From: a bacterium | GTDB lineage: Bacteria > UBA9089 > UBA9088 | Direction: 5' to 3' | Assembly: GCA_040756715.1 (NCBI GenBank) | Contig: JBFLYE010000064.1 | Location: forward strand, 1-9,770 | DNA length: 9,770 nt | Shown: positions 1 through 6,429 of the stretch, piece by piece | Layout of the letters: every line of letters begins with the position of its first letter | How positions within the stretch are numbered: the first letter of the stretch is position 1 | Position numbers and translations under genes: made by a program | Notes under the pieces: generated by a model | The model's input: only the letters and a program-made list of their open reading frames with translations | The model's database searches: none | Told to the model about the DNA's origin: nothing

Positions 1-92
1 ATGAGCTTGCAGAGATTCCACTCATCAAAGCAAATTCCCCAAAATCTGCTGTTTCGCAAGCCATTGCAAAGGCTAAATTGCAATGCGTTTAG
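1..92 (+). CDS. 3' end of a plus-strand gene, possibly a MinD/Mrp-like P-loop ATPase (partial)
   Basis: The third frame is open from the left edge to a TAG at 90-92 and gives about 29 residues, beginning ELAEIPLIKANSPKSAVSQA and ending KLQCV. The composition is protein-like: alternating hydrophobic residues, a proline-led strand, then an Ala/Lys-rich helix. The pattern 'IPLI...SPKSAVSQAI' resembles the C-terminal strand-loop-helix of MinD/Mrp/ParA-type ATPases, where 'P(I/V)...Y(P)xSxAxxAF' is common. With so few residues and no P-loop in view, that family call is only a suggestion. An ATG at position 1 lies in a different frame and is not the start of this gene. The gene converges with the UbiD gene, with 34 bases between the two stop codons. 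Confidence 0.5.
   Translation, partial: ELAEIPLIKANSPKSAVSQAIAKAKLQCV
62..85. repeat. 8-bp perfect inverted repeat at the convergent gene ends
   Basis: CATTGCAA (62-69) and TTGCAATG (78-85) are perfect inverted copies around an 8-base loop. The hairpin lies in the last codons of the left-edge gene and 42 bases past the UbiD stop codon. It could act on transcripts from both directions, but neither side has a convincing U-tract. A bidirectional terminator or mRNA 3'-end structure is therefore only a possibility. Confidence 0.35.
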
Positions 93-126
93 GTTATATG
101 TCTATTGCATTGTAGTTTTTGCATTT

Positions 127-1557
127 TTATATCCCATAATCCTTCCATTTTTGAGAAACAAGGGCTTCTATATCTTTATCCATTATTGCCTCATCTGGCC
201 ATTCCCTTTGCATCCCTCCTTCCTTTGTCTTTTTTGTTCCATCAATTGCCATCTTTGAGCCATAGCCAAAATATGGGCTTGCATGGTCTAATATGTCAAC
301 AGGACCATCCACAAAGAAAATATCCCTCTTGGGAGAAATGTTTGAAAGAACCCTCCATGAGACCTCAGAAAGATTATTAACATCAATATCCTCATCTACC
401 ATAACAAGAACCTTTGTTGTAGAGAGCTGACCAAGCCCCCAAAGGGCTGAGGCAGCCTTTCTTAAAGCACCTGGATATTCCTTTTTTATTGAGACAATCG
501 CAAGGTTATGGAATACACCTTCAATGGGAAGGTTCAGATCAACAATTTCAGGGATAAGCCTTTTTATGAAAGGAAGGAAAATAATGCTACTTGTCTTTGC
601 TATAAAGCAATCCTCCATGGGTGGCTTTCCCACAACCGTGGCAGGGTATATCGGATTTTTCCTATGGGTGATGCAATTTATATGGAATACAGGAAACTTG
701 GAAACTTCCGAGTAATAGCCAGTATGGTCGCCAAATGGGCCTTCATCCCTTGTTTCATCAGGCAAGATGTATCCTTCAAGGACAATCTCTGCCTCAGCAG
801 GAACCTCCAGGTCTATTGTTTTGCATTTTGTCATTTCAACCGGAGCTTTTCTTAAAAATCCAGCAAAGAGCATCTCGTCAAAACCAAAGGGAAGGGGCGA
901 TGTGGCAGAATATATGACCTCAGGTGGACCTCCCAATGCTACAGCTACCTCCATTTTTTTTCCCTCTTTTTTATAGGAAGAATAATGCCTTGCACCATCC
1001 TTTCCTGGATGCCAGTGCATACCCGTTGTCTTCTCATCAAATATTTGCATCCGATACATCCCGCAATTTCTCTTTCCATCTAAATCCTTTGTAAATACAA
1101 GGGGCAAGGTGATAAACCTTCCTCCATCCTTGGGCCATAGCTTAAGATGTGGAAATTTCAATAAATCAGGCTTTTCATCAATTATCTCCTGAGAAGGTGC
1201 ATCTTTTACCATCTTTGGAAAAAATTGGGAGATCTCAAATAGCCTGGGAAGAAATTTTATTTTGTCAATCAAGCCATTTGGCTCTTTAATCTCAAAGAGC
1301 TCATCAATTCGTCTTGAAATTTCAGAAAATTCTCCGATTGCTATTTCCATCCTCCTAAAAGAGCCAAATAGATTTGTTACAATAGGAACATTAGAGCCTT
1401 TTGGGTTTTCAAAATATAATGCCTTTCCATTATTTTTGGAAACCCTATTGGTAATACAGGATACCTCAAGCTCACAATATATCTCTTCTTTTATCCTTAA
1501 AAGCTCCCCCTCTTTTTCAAGCCTTTCTATAAATTCCCTAATATTCTTAAAAGCCAT
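127..1557 (-). CDS. UbiD-family prenylated-FMN-dependent decarboxylase
   Basis: The 476-residue product has the full length of UbiD-family (de)carboxylases. These act on aromatic or alpha,beta-unsaturated acids with prenylated FMN and a divalent metal, for example in ubiquinone or menaquinone synthesis or aromatic-acid breakdown. The N-terminus (MAFKNIREFIERLEKEGELL) is typical of the family. The NxGxYR block lies at residues 164-169 and the hallmark EGPFGDHTGYYS at 272-283. From family knowledge, N164 is a likely metal ligand, and R169 and a Glu of the EGPFG block are likely catalytic. NPIYPATVVGKPPMED (301-316) is another conserved block. There is no signal peptide or membrane segment, so it is cytosolic. 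No UbiX (which makes the cofactor) or quinone gene is in the window, so the substrate cannot be fixed. It lies 122 bases downstream of the signalling operon on the same strand and has its own candidate promoter. No Shine-Dalgarno sequence precedes the ATG. Confidence 0.93.
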   Translation of the reverse strand: MAFKNIREFIERLEKEGELLRIKEEIYCELEVSCITNRVSKNNGKALYFENPKGSNVPIVTNLFGSFRRMEIAIGEFSEISRRIDELFEIKEPNGLIDKIKFLPRLFEISQFFPKMVKDAPSQEIIDEKPDLLKFPHLKLWPKDGGRFITLPLVFTKDLDGKRNCGMYRMQIFDEKTTGMHWHPGKDGARHYSSYKKEGKKMEVAVALGGPPEVIYSATSPLPFGFDEMLFAGFLRKAPVEMTKCKTIDLEVPAEAEIVLEGYILPDETRDEGPFGDHTGYYSEVSKFPVFHINCITHRKNPIYPATVVGKPPMEDCFIAKTSSIIFLPFIKRLIPEIVDLNLPIEGVFHNLAIVSIKKEYPGALRKAASALWGLGQLSTTKVLVMVDEDIDVNNLSEVSWRVLSNISPKRDIFFVDGPVDILDHASPYFGYGSKMAIDGTKKTKEGGMQREWPDEAIMDKDIEALVSQKWKDYGI

Positions 1558-1568
1558 TTTGAGGAATC

Positions 1569-1597
1569 ATAAGATGCTTATCAAAGTTTTATATCAA
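1569..1597 (-). promoter_or_regulatory. Candidate sigma-70-type promoter of the UbiD gene
   Basis: Read on the minus strand, TTGATA (1592-1597, five of six consensus bases) is followed after 17 bases by TCTTAT (1569-1574, four of six). A TATGAT at 1566-1571 is an alternative -10 with a longer spacer. The -10 ends only 11 bases before the ATG, so the predicted leader is a few bases long. That fits the missing Shine-Dalgarno sequence. Confidence 0.4.
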
Positions 1598-1644
1598 ACC
1601 CGAAGGATAAAGCAACAAGCAAGGCTCTTCAGTTTTGAATTTTG

Positions 1645-1664
1645 AATTGTAAAAATTTACAATT
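1645..1664. repeat. AT-rich palindrome next to repeat-like sequence in the 122-bp gap
   Basis: AATTGTAAA and TTTACAATT form a perfect 9-bp inverted repeat around 2 central bases, just past the stop codon of the diguanylate cyclase. On its left, at 1633-1648, is TTTTGAATTTTGAATT, the same motif found inside the three MITE-like copies elsewhere in the window. This may be a decayed relative of that element or the operon's 3'-end hairpin. No clear U-tract follows it. The rest of the gap (1558-1679) holds the UbiD promoter and no further gene that I can see. Confidence 0.4.
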
Positions 1665-1679
1665 TGCAATGGACAATTC

Positions 1680-2825
1680 TTATGCTAAAACAACCCTGTC
1701 CTTCCCCTCCTTTTTTGCTTGGTAAAGGGCTTTATCTGCTGCCTGGATAATCGCCTCTTCTCTCCCTCCATCATCGGGATAGGATGCTATACCAAGGCTT
1801 ATGGTAACAACCTCGGGAAGGCCTGCCATAATGTAAAGCCTTTCCCTTACAAGAGAAAGCATCTTTTCTCCTACAGTAAGCGCCCTCTCCTTTGTTGTCT
1901 GGGGAAGGATGATCACAAATTCCTCTCCTCCATACCTTGCAACCACATCTATCTCCCTTTGAAAAATCTCTTTTGCTATTTGAGAAAGCCCTTTTAAAAC
2001 CTCATCTCCCTTTGGATGACCATAGGTATCATTTATCTTTTTGAAATTATCTATATCAAACATAAGGAGGGAGAAAACAAGGTTATATCTCTCTGATCTC
2101 TTTATCTCCTTATGAAGTGTCTCTTTGAAGTATCGATGGTTGTAAAGGGAGGTTAAGCCATCGGTAATCGCAAGCTCCTCTATCTTTTTATGTAAAAGCC
2201 CATTCTCAATAGCAATAGAAGAATTGTCTGTTAAAAGCTTTATAAGCCTTATGTCGTCAGCAGAAAATGTATTTATCTTTGTATGTGCGACAGACAATAA
2301 ACCAATCAGGCGATCACCAACCTTAAATGGTATTCCCTCAAATGCACCAAGAATGCTTCCCTGTCCTTTATCAGAGACAATCAAAGCAGGGTTATCAATC
2401 TTTACCACAAGATTTTCCTCACCTGGCAGAGAACCAGCAAAGCTTGTATATTTCTTAAGGGTTTTATCTTTAAAAAGTGAAATAAAGGATTCTGTCCTTG
2501 GAAGGGCAAGGTGTATCCTTAACAAAAAAATGTCTTGCTCATAGATCAATATGCCGCAGGCAACATATTCTACCATTTCGGAAAGAAGGGTTACAAGCTC
2601 TGTAATAATTTCATCGTAGTTTAATGTCCTAGAAAGGGTTGTATTTATCTTGTTAATAACCGAAAGCTCATAAAGGCTTTTATCAAGAAGGCTATTTGTA
2701 TTTGCAATAATCTTTTTTCTTGTCTCTCCCCTTTTTATTTCTACTTTAAGCCCTTCTATCTCTTCCTTTAGCCTTTTATTCTCTATTTCTAGCTTCTCTA
2801 AATCCGCACATTCAATTAAATTCAT
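1680..2825 (-). CDS. GAF-GGDEF diguanylate cyclase
   Basis: This predicted soluble diguanylate cyclase makes cyclic-di-GMP from two GTP. Residues 1-45 form a charged, heptad-like helix (coiled coil). Residues about 55-210 look like a GAF-type sensory domain. The GGDEF domain covers about 215-381. It has FDIDNFKKINDTYGH at 256-270 with metal-binding D257, and an intact GGEEF at 299-303. REID (290-293) lies exactly five residues before GGEEF, the spacing of the RxxD inhibitory site that binds product. The cyclase should therefore be active and feedback-inhibited. There is no receiver domain in this protein: the receiver is the separate gene just upstream. Its ATG overlaps that gene's stop codon in ATGA, and no Shine-Dalgarno sequence is visible, so translation is probably coupled. 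No transmembrane segment is seen. It is the last gene of the four-gene operon. Confidence 0.93.
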   Translation of the reverse strand: MNLIECADLEKLEIENKRLKEEIEGLKVEIKRGETRKKIIANTNSLLDKSLYELSVINKINTTLSRTLNYDEIITELVTLLSEMVEYVACGILIYEQDIFLLRIHLALPRTESFISLFKDKTLKKYTSFAGSLPGEENLVVKIDNPALIVSDKGQGSILGAFEGIPFKVGDRLIGLLSVAHTKINTFSADDIRLIKLLTDNSSIAIENGLLHKKIEELAITDGLTSLYNHRYFKETLHKEIKRSERYNLVFSLLMFDIDNFKKINDTYGHPKGDEVLKGLSQIAKEIFQREIDVVARYGGEEFVIILPQTTKERALTVGEKMLSLVRERLYIMAGLPEVVTISLGIASYPDDGGREEAIIQAADKALYQAKKEGKDRVVLA

Positions 2826-3184
2826 CCGATAAAAGATTTAACCGCAGAAAGAAGCTCATCTGGTGTATATGGCTTTGTAAGATATTCATCAGAGCCTGTT
2901 TCTTTTCCCCTAAACTTATCTGCCTTAAGGGTCTTTGCGGTAAGCATAACCACAGGAATGTCCTTGTATGATGGGTCGTTTTTAAGCATCCTACATACCT
3001 GATAACCATTCATTTCGGGGATAGTAATATCTAAAAGAATAAGGTCATATCTTTTTTCATAGACCTTCTCCATAGCCTCCAAGCCATCATAGGCAACATC
3101 TACCTCGTAGCCTGCCTCAGAGAGGAATATCCTTTCTGTTTCTACCAGGTCTTCCTCATCTTCAACCAGAAGAATGCTTTTCAT
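2822..3184 (-). CDS. Single-domain response regulator (CheY-like receiver)
   Basis: The 120-residue product is a receiver domain with nothing attached. The acidic pocket is at E8/D9, the phospho-acceptor is D52 in LILLDITIPEMNG, the switch Thr is T82 in MLTAK, and the conserved Lys is K104 in YLTKP. All key residues are intact. It should take phosphate from the kinase encoded immediately upstream, whose stop codon overlaps its start in ATGA. Its own stop overlaps the start of the diguanylate cyclase in the same way. With no DNA-binding or enzymatic output of its own, it must act through a partner. The adjacent GAF-GGDEF protein is the obvious candidate, as if a PleD-like receiver-cyclase had been split into two genes. 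That partnership is inferred from gene order. Confidence 0.93.
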   Translation of the reverse strand: MKSILLVEDEEDLVETERIFLSEAGYEVDVAYDGLEAMEKVYEKRYDLILLDITIPEMNGYQVCRMLKNDPSYKDIPVVMLTAKTLKADKFRGKETGSDEYLTKPYTPDELLSAVKSFIG

Positions 3185-4944
3185 AGCATAATAAAATCAG
3201 CCTCTAGCTTCTTTAACAAGGATTCCTTGTCTTCTCCATCCTCGGGAAATACAGCTATGCCATAGCTTACATAAATTGTTTGGGGAACATCCTTGAATAA
3301 ATCACCATCAACAAATTCCCTTAGCCTATTTCCTACCTTTTCTGCCTCCTCTTTTCCTGCATGAAGAAGGATAATAAAAAATCCCCTATCTTTATACCTT
3401 ATAACCCTGTCAGATTTGTGAATCTCAGCCTTTATCCTCTCTTCTATATTTGAAAGAAGCCTCCATTTCTCATTTTCACTTTTAATTTTAAGATAATTTT
3501 CAAGCTTAATAAGGATTATGGAAAAATATGCCTCCTCTGTCTTTGCACGGAATATCTCCTCCTCCAATGAGAGATGAAAATATTTATCTATCTTGGGAAG
3601 GGTTACAATAAATTTTGTTCCCTTCCCAATTTCACTTTCTACACTTATCCTTCCCTTGTGCATATTGACAAAGTGCTTAACAATGGTAAGCCCTAAGCCT
3701 GTTCCCTCTATTTGCTCTGCTGTGGTTGCCCTCTGGAATTTGCCGAAGATTCTATCAAGCTCATTAGAGGGAATGCCAACCCCTGTATCAGATACAGAGA
3801 TATAGATATCCTCCTCCTTTGCTTTCCCTGATATTGTTATCTTTCCCTCAGGGGGTGTGAACTTACAAGCATTTGAAAGGAGGTTTGTCAATATATGGGT
3901 AATTCCCTCTTTATCGCCATAGATTTCTGGAAAACCATCCTCAATATCTATTTTTAGTTCTATTTTTTTGGAAAGAAGCACCCCTTTTATGCTTGTTATT
4001 GAATCCTCAATAAGGTTTGGAATGCTTACCACATCCATTCTTAATGAGACCATCCCCGATTCTATCCTTGAAATATCAAGGAGGTTATTGATAACCCTAA
4101 GCAATCTCTCTGTATTTTTTTTAATAATCTCAATAAATCTTGTTTGCTTTTCAGAAAGAAGAGATGCCTCCAATAAGTAAATAGAATTTGTAATAGAGGT
4201 AAGGGGTGTTCTTAACTCATGGGAGACATTGGCAATAAGCTCATTTTTTAATCTTTCTATCTTTTTTTCCTCGGTAATATCCCTGATAATAGCTGCAACA
4301 GCGAAAAAATTTCCTTCTTCATCATCAATCCTGGAGGCAACAATATTGAGCATCTTGGAAGTGCTGCCCATATCTGTTTTCTTTATAAATTCTATCTCTT
4401 CCATAATTGGCATATCTTTTTCAGATGCCCTCTCGATAACGCCGATAATAGAAGCATGCTCTTTTTGAATAAGTATATCGTCTTTTTTTACACCCAGGAG
4501 CCTTTGAGCAACAGGATTTACAAGGAATATCTTTTTCTCCTTATCAATGACAAGAACAGCCTCTCCCATTCCATGAACCATAGATTCAATCTCTTTTTTT
4601 TGAGCAGAAATGAGGCTATGTGCATTATGCCTTTCAAGGAGAACATCGCTTATAAGCCTTGCTACAAATCCTCCCAATACCTCAGTTTCTTCCCTTTTAA
4701 GCTTAAATACCTCCTCAAATACAGAAGGGTCTCCTGAGACATCCAAAACAATGTCTATTGGTTTAGTAAAGAGGGCTTTATAATCAGTATAGATTGGAAT
4801 GTTTAGCTCTTTTGCAGATTTTATCCCTAAAGCATCATCCTTCTTATCAACAACCCCGGTAATTTCAACATTGGGGTCTCTATGAAGGATTTCAAGAAGA
4901 CCTTTTCCCCTCCTTCCCCCTCCTATTATAAGAACCTTTTTCAT
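3181..4944 (-). CDS. Soluble hybrid-architecture sensor kinase: Rossmann-PAS-HisKA-HATPase-degenerate GGDEF
   Basis: The 587-residue histidine kinase has no membrane segment or signal peptide. Residues 1-105 look like an NAD(P)-binding Rossmann fold: MKKVLIIGGGRRGKG at the first strand and turn, and an acidic D33 at the end of the second strand (GVVDKK), where NAD enzymes grip the adenosine ribose. A PAS domain covers about 115-225. The H-box NVSHELRTPL has phospho-acceptor H242. The ATPase has an N-box around N358, DTGVGIP at 386-392 and GTGLGLT at 414-420. After the kinase core, residues about 455-587 resemble a GGDEF domain (SDRVIRY...FFIILL..., then VSYGIAVFPEDG), but GGEEF is replaced by KDRGF (518-522), so cyclase activity is not expected. 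Its ATG overlaps the ferredoxin stop codon in ATGA, with GAGGGTGA just before it as a possible ribosome site. Its stop overlaps the receiver gene. The ligand of the Rossmann domain is unknown. Confidence 0.92.
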   Translation of the reverse strand: MKKVLIIGGGRRGKGLLEILHRDPNVEITGVVDKKDDALGIKSAKELNIPIYTDYKALFTKPIDIVLDVSGDPSVFEEVFKLKREETEVLGGFVARLISDVLLERHNAHSLISAQKKEIESMVHGMGEAVLVIDKEKKIFLVNPVAQRLLGVKKDDILIQKEHASIIGVIERASEKDMPIMEEIEFIKKTDMGSTSKMLNIVASRIDDEEGNFFAVAAIIRDITEEKKIERLKNELIANVSHELRTPLTSITNSIYLLEASLLSEKQTRFIEIIKKNTERLLRVINNLLDISRIESGMVSLRMDVVSIPNLIEDSITSIKGVLLSKKIELKIDIEDGFPEIYGDKEGITHILTNLLSNACKFTPPEGKITISGKAKEEDIYISVSDTGVGIPSNELDRIFGKFQRATTAEQIEGTGLGLTIVKHFVNMHKGRISVESEIGKGTKFIVTLPKIDKYFHLSLEEEIFRAKTEEAYFSIILIKLENYLKIKSENEKWRLLSNIEERIKAEIHKSDRVIRYKDRGFFIILLHAGKEEAEKVGNRLREFVDGDLFKDVPQTIYVSYGIAVFPEDGEDKESLLKKLEADFIML

Positions 4945-5114
4945 TCACCCTCAATAACCGCACTGGTTGGACAAACCTCTGCACAGGTTCCGCACTCTGT
5001 GCATTTGTCTGGATTTATCCAGTATTTATCGCCCCTATCCTCAATAGCCTCAGCTGGGCATTCCTCTGCACAGGCCCCACATGCTACACATTTATCAGTA
5101 ATAATATAAGCCAT
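4941..5114 (-). CDS. Small 2[4Fe-4S] ferredoxin
   Basis: The 57-residue protein has two complete CxxCxxCxxxCP motifs: C9, C12, C15, C19-P20 and C38, C41, C44, C48-P49. This is the clostridial-type ferredoxin pattern, in which each motif supplies three ligands to one cluster and one to the other. The size matches the classic 55-60 residue family. It should be a low-potential cytosolic electron carrier. A strong Shine-Dalgarno GGGAGGTGA (5118-5126 on the complement) sits just before the ATG, the best ribosome site in the window. Its stop overlaps the kinase start in ATGA, so it heads the signalling operon. That placement suggests it feeds electrons to, or reports redox state to, the Rossmann/PAS kinase. 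It could also serve the radical-SAM enzyme encoded next upstream on the same strand. Both roles are inference from context. Confidence 0.95.
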   Translation of the reverse strand: MAYIITDKCVACGACAEECPAEAIEDRGDKYWINPDKCTECGTCAEVCPTSAVIEGE

Positions 5115-5154
5115 TTCTCACCTCCCATATCTTTTTGGCTTAAAATTATTTAAA

Positions 5155-5183
5155 ATTCTCTCATAAAATTTTTCCTTTGTCAA
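5155..5183 (-). promoter_or_regulatory. Promoter of the ferredoxin-kinase-regulator-cyclase operon
   Basis: On the minus strand a perfect TTGACA (5178-5183) is followed by a 17-base spacer and GAGAAT (5155-5160, four of six -10 bases). The expected start lies near 5148, giving a leader of roughly 35 bases that holds the strong GGGAGGTGA site. This is the only gene in the window with a normal-looking leader plus Shine-Dalgarno. The rest of the 136-base gap (5115-5250) is AT-rich, with no obvious operator or terminator. Confidence 0.6.
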
Positions 5184-5250
5184 GATTTTTGTTTTGTATT
5201 TTTTGTATGCGTTCTCATCCCATCTGTTTTAAAATTCATTTGTAATAAAG

Positions 5251-6252
5251 TCAAAACACCCCGTCTATCTTTGCTTTGCAATGAGGACAAGCTCCATCCT
5301 TTAAAGCATTCTCAAGCACAGAGAAGCCAAATCTATTGATAATGGGCTCTTTGCATTGATAGCAATATGTATTCTCGCCTGCATCACCGGGTATATTTCC
5401 AGAATAGACATACCTTAAACCAGCCTTTTCTCCAATTTCTCTTGCTTTCTCAATAAAGGAAACGGGTGTGGGAGGAAGGGAAAGCATCTTATAATTTGGA
5501 TGAAACCTTGAGATATGCCACGGCGTTTCTTCTCCAATCTCCTTGATAAACCTTGCAATATCAGAAAGTATTTCAGATGATGTATTTTTCTCTGGAATAA
5601 GGAGGGTGGTTATCTCAACCCAAATTCCAAGCTCCTTCATTAGTCTTATAGATGAAAGGACAGGCTCCTTTCTTGCCTGGCAAAGGGTTTTATAAAAATT
5701 ATCATCTCCCTTTAGGTCAACATTTGCTGCATCAAGGTATGGAGCAATCATCTTTAGGGCTTCAGGGCTCATATATCCATTGGTTACAAAGTTGTTATAA
5801 AGCCCCTCCTTTTTTGCAAGCTTTGCTGTATCAAAGGCATACTCAAAGAATATGGTTGGCTCTGTGTATGTATAGGATATGCTTTTACAACCCTCTGTTT
5901 TTGCCTTTGATACTATCCTTGAAGGAGGCAATTCGCTGCCAAATATTTCATTTTCATCCTTTGCTGCCTGTGAGATTGTCCAATTCTGGCAGAATTTGCA
6001 AGCCAAATTGCATCCAACCGTAGCAATAGAAAGGGAGAAAGAGCCGGGAAGAAAGTGAAAAAATGGCTTTTTCTCAATCGGGTCAATATTGCAGGAGCAA
6101 GCAAGGTTATAGACAAGGCTATAAAGAATGCCATCTTTATTTTCCCTTACCCCGCAAATTCCCCTTTTTCCCTCCTTTATCCTACATCTATGGCTACATA
6201 GCTGGCATTCTACAAGCCCCTCCTTTTTTTCATAAAGAAGTGCCTCTTTCAT
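5251..6252 (-). CDS. amrS: AmmeMemoRadiSam-system radical SAM enzyme (AmrS-like)
   Basis: The 333-residue product has the radical-SAM cluster motif GCNLACKFCQNW, with C81, C85 and C88. The N-terminus has C16xxC19xxxC23 and RGICGV (C33), characteristic of this PflA-related subfamily. The C-terminus has two further CxxC pairs (C297/C300 and C322/C325), which could bind zinc or another cluster. The landmarks SLVYNLACSCNIDPIEKKP (45-63), YTYTEPT and NVDLKG match the AmmeMemoRadiSam enzymes, which usually sit beside or are fused to AMMECR1 and Memo homologues. Neither partner is in the window, and the biochemical reaction of the system is not settled. A PflA-like activating enzyme is the main alternative. 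It is cytosolic and oxygen-sensitive by family knowledge. The ferredoxin gene follows 136 bases downstream. Repeat copy A ends 20 bases before its ATG. No Shine-Dalgarno is visible; the upstream bases are AT-rich. Confidence 0.87.
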   Translation of the reverse strand: MKEALLYEKKEGLVECQLCSHRCRIKEGKRGICGVRENKDGILYSLVYNLACSCNIDPIEKKPFFHFLPGSFSLSIATVGCNLACKFCQNWTISQAAKDENEIFGSELPPSRIVSKAKTEGCKSISYTYTEPTIFFEYAFDTAKLAKKEGLYNNFVTNGYMSPEALKMIAPYLDAANVDLKGDDNFYKTLCQARKEPVLSSIRLMKELGIWVEITTLLIPEKNTSSEILSDIARFIKEIGEETPWHISRFHPNYKMLSLPPTPVSFIEKAREIGEKAGLRYVYSGNIPGDAGENTYCYQCKEPIINRFGFSVLENALKDGACPHCKAKIDGVF

Positions 6253-6272
6253 TTTTTCTAAATTCTAATTCC

Positions 6273-6429
6273 TATAGTATCTTCCCTCACTTAGTGCAAA
6301 AATAGATAGGGTTTATGTTTATTTAAGAAATTTTGAATTCTAAATTTTGAATTTTGGATTGAAAAAGTAAGTTTTTTAATTCAAAATTCAACATTCAAAA
6401 TTTTATAAAGCGTTATGGAATTAACTATA
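6273..6429 (+). mobile_element. MITE-like repeat, copy A (157 bp, internally deleted)
   Basis: The head reads TATAGTATCTTCC and the tail reads GGAATTAACTATA. The outer 18 bases of head and complemented tail agree at about 14 positions, so they are imperfect terminal inverted repeats. The interior has two AT-rich arms (TTTTGAATT-type and AATTCAAAA-type) that can pair with each other, making a long hairpin. The same sequence recurs inverted at 8785-9025 and directly at 9644 onward, so this is a dispersed family. There is no coding capacity. TA at both ends would fit insertion at a TA dinucleotide, as by IS630/Tc1-mariner transposases, but no transposase is in view. Relative to copy B this copy lacks three internal stretches. 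It fills nearly all of the gap between the dehydrogenase and amrS, and its tail overlaps the dehydrogenase stop codon. Confidence 0.75.

Noticed and set aside
1-258. Open plus-strand frame starting with ATG at position 1 (85 codons)
   Set aside because: It overlaps the conserved C-terminus of the UbiD gene antisense. The third frame over 1-92 gives a more protein-like sequence. The product is rich in Phe, Leu and Cys with no recognisable motif.
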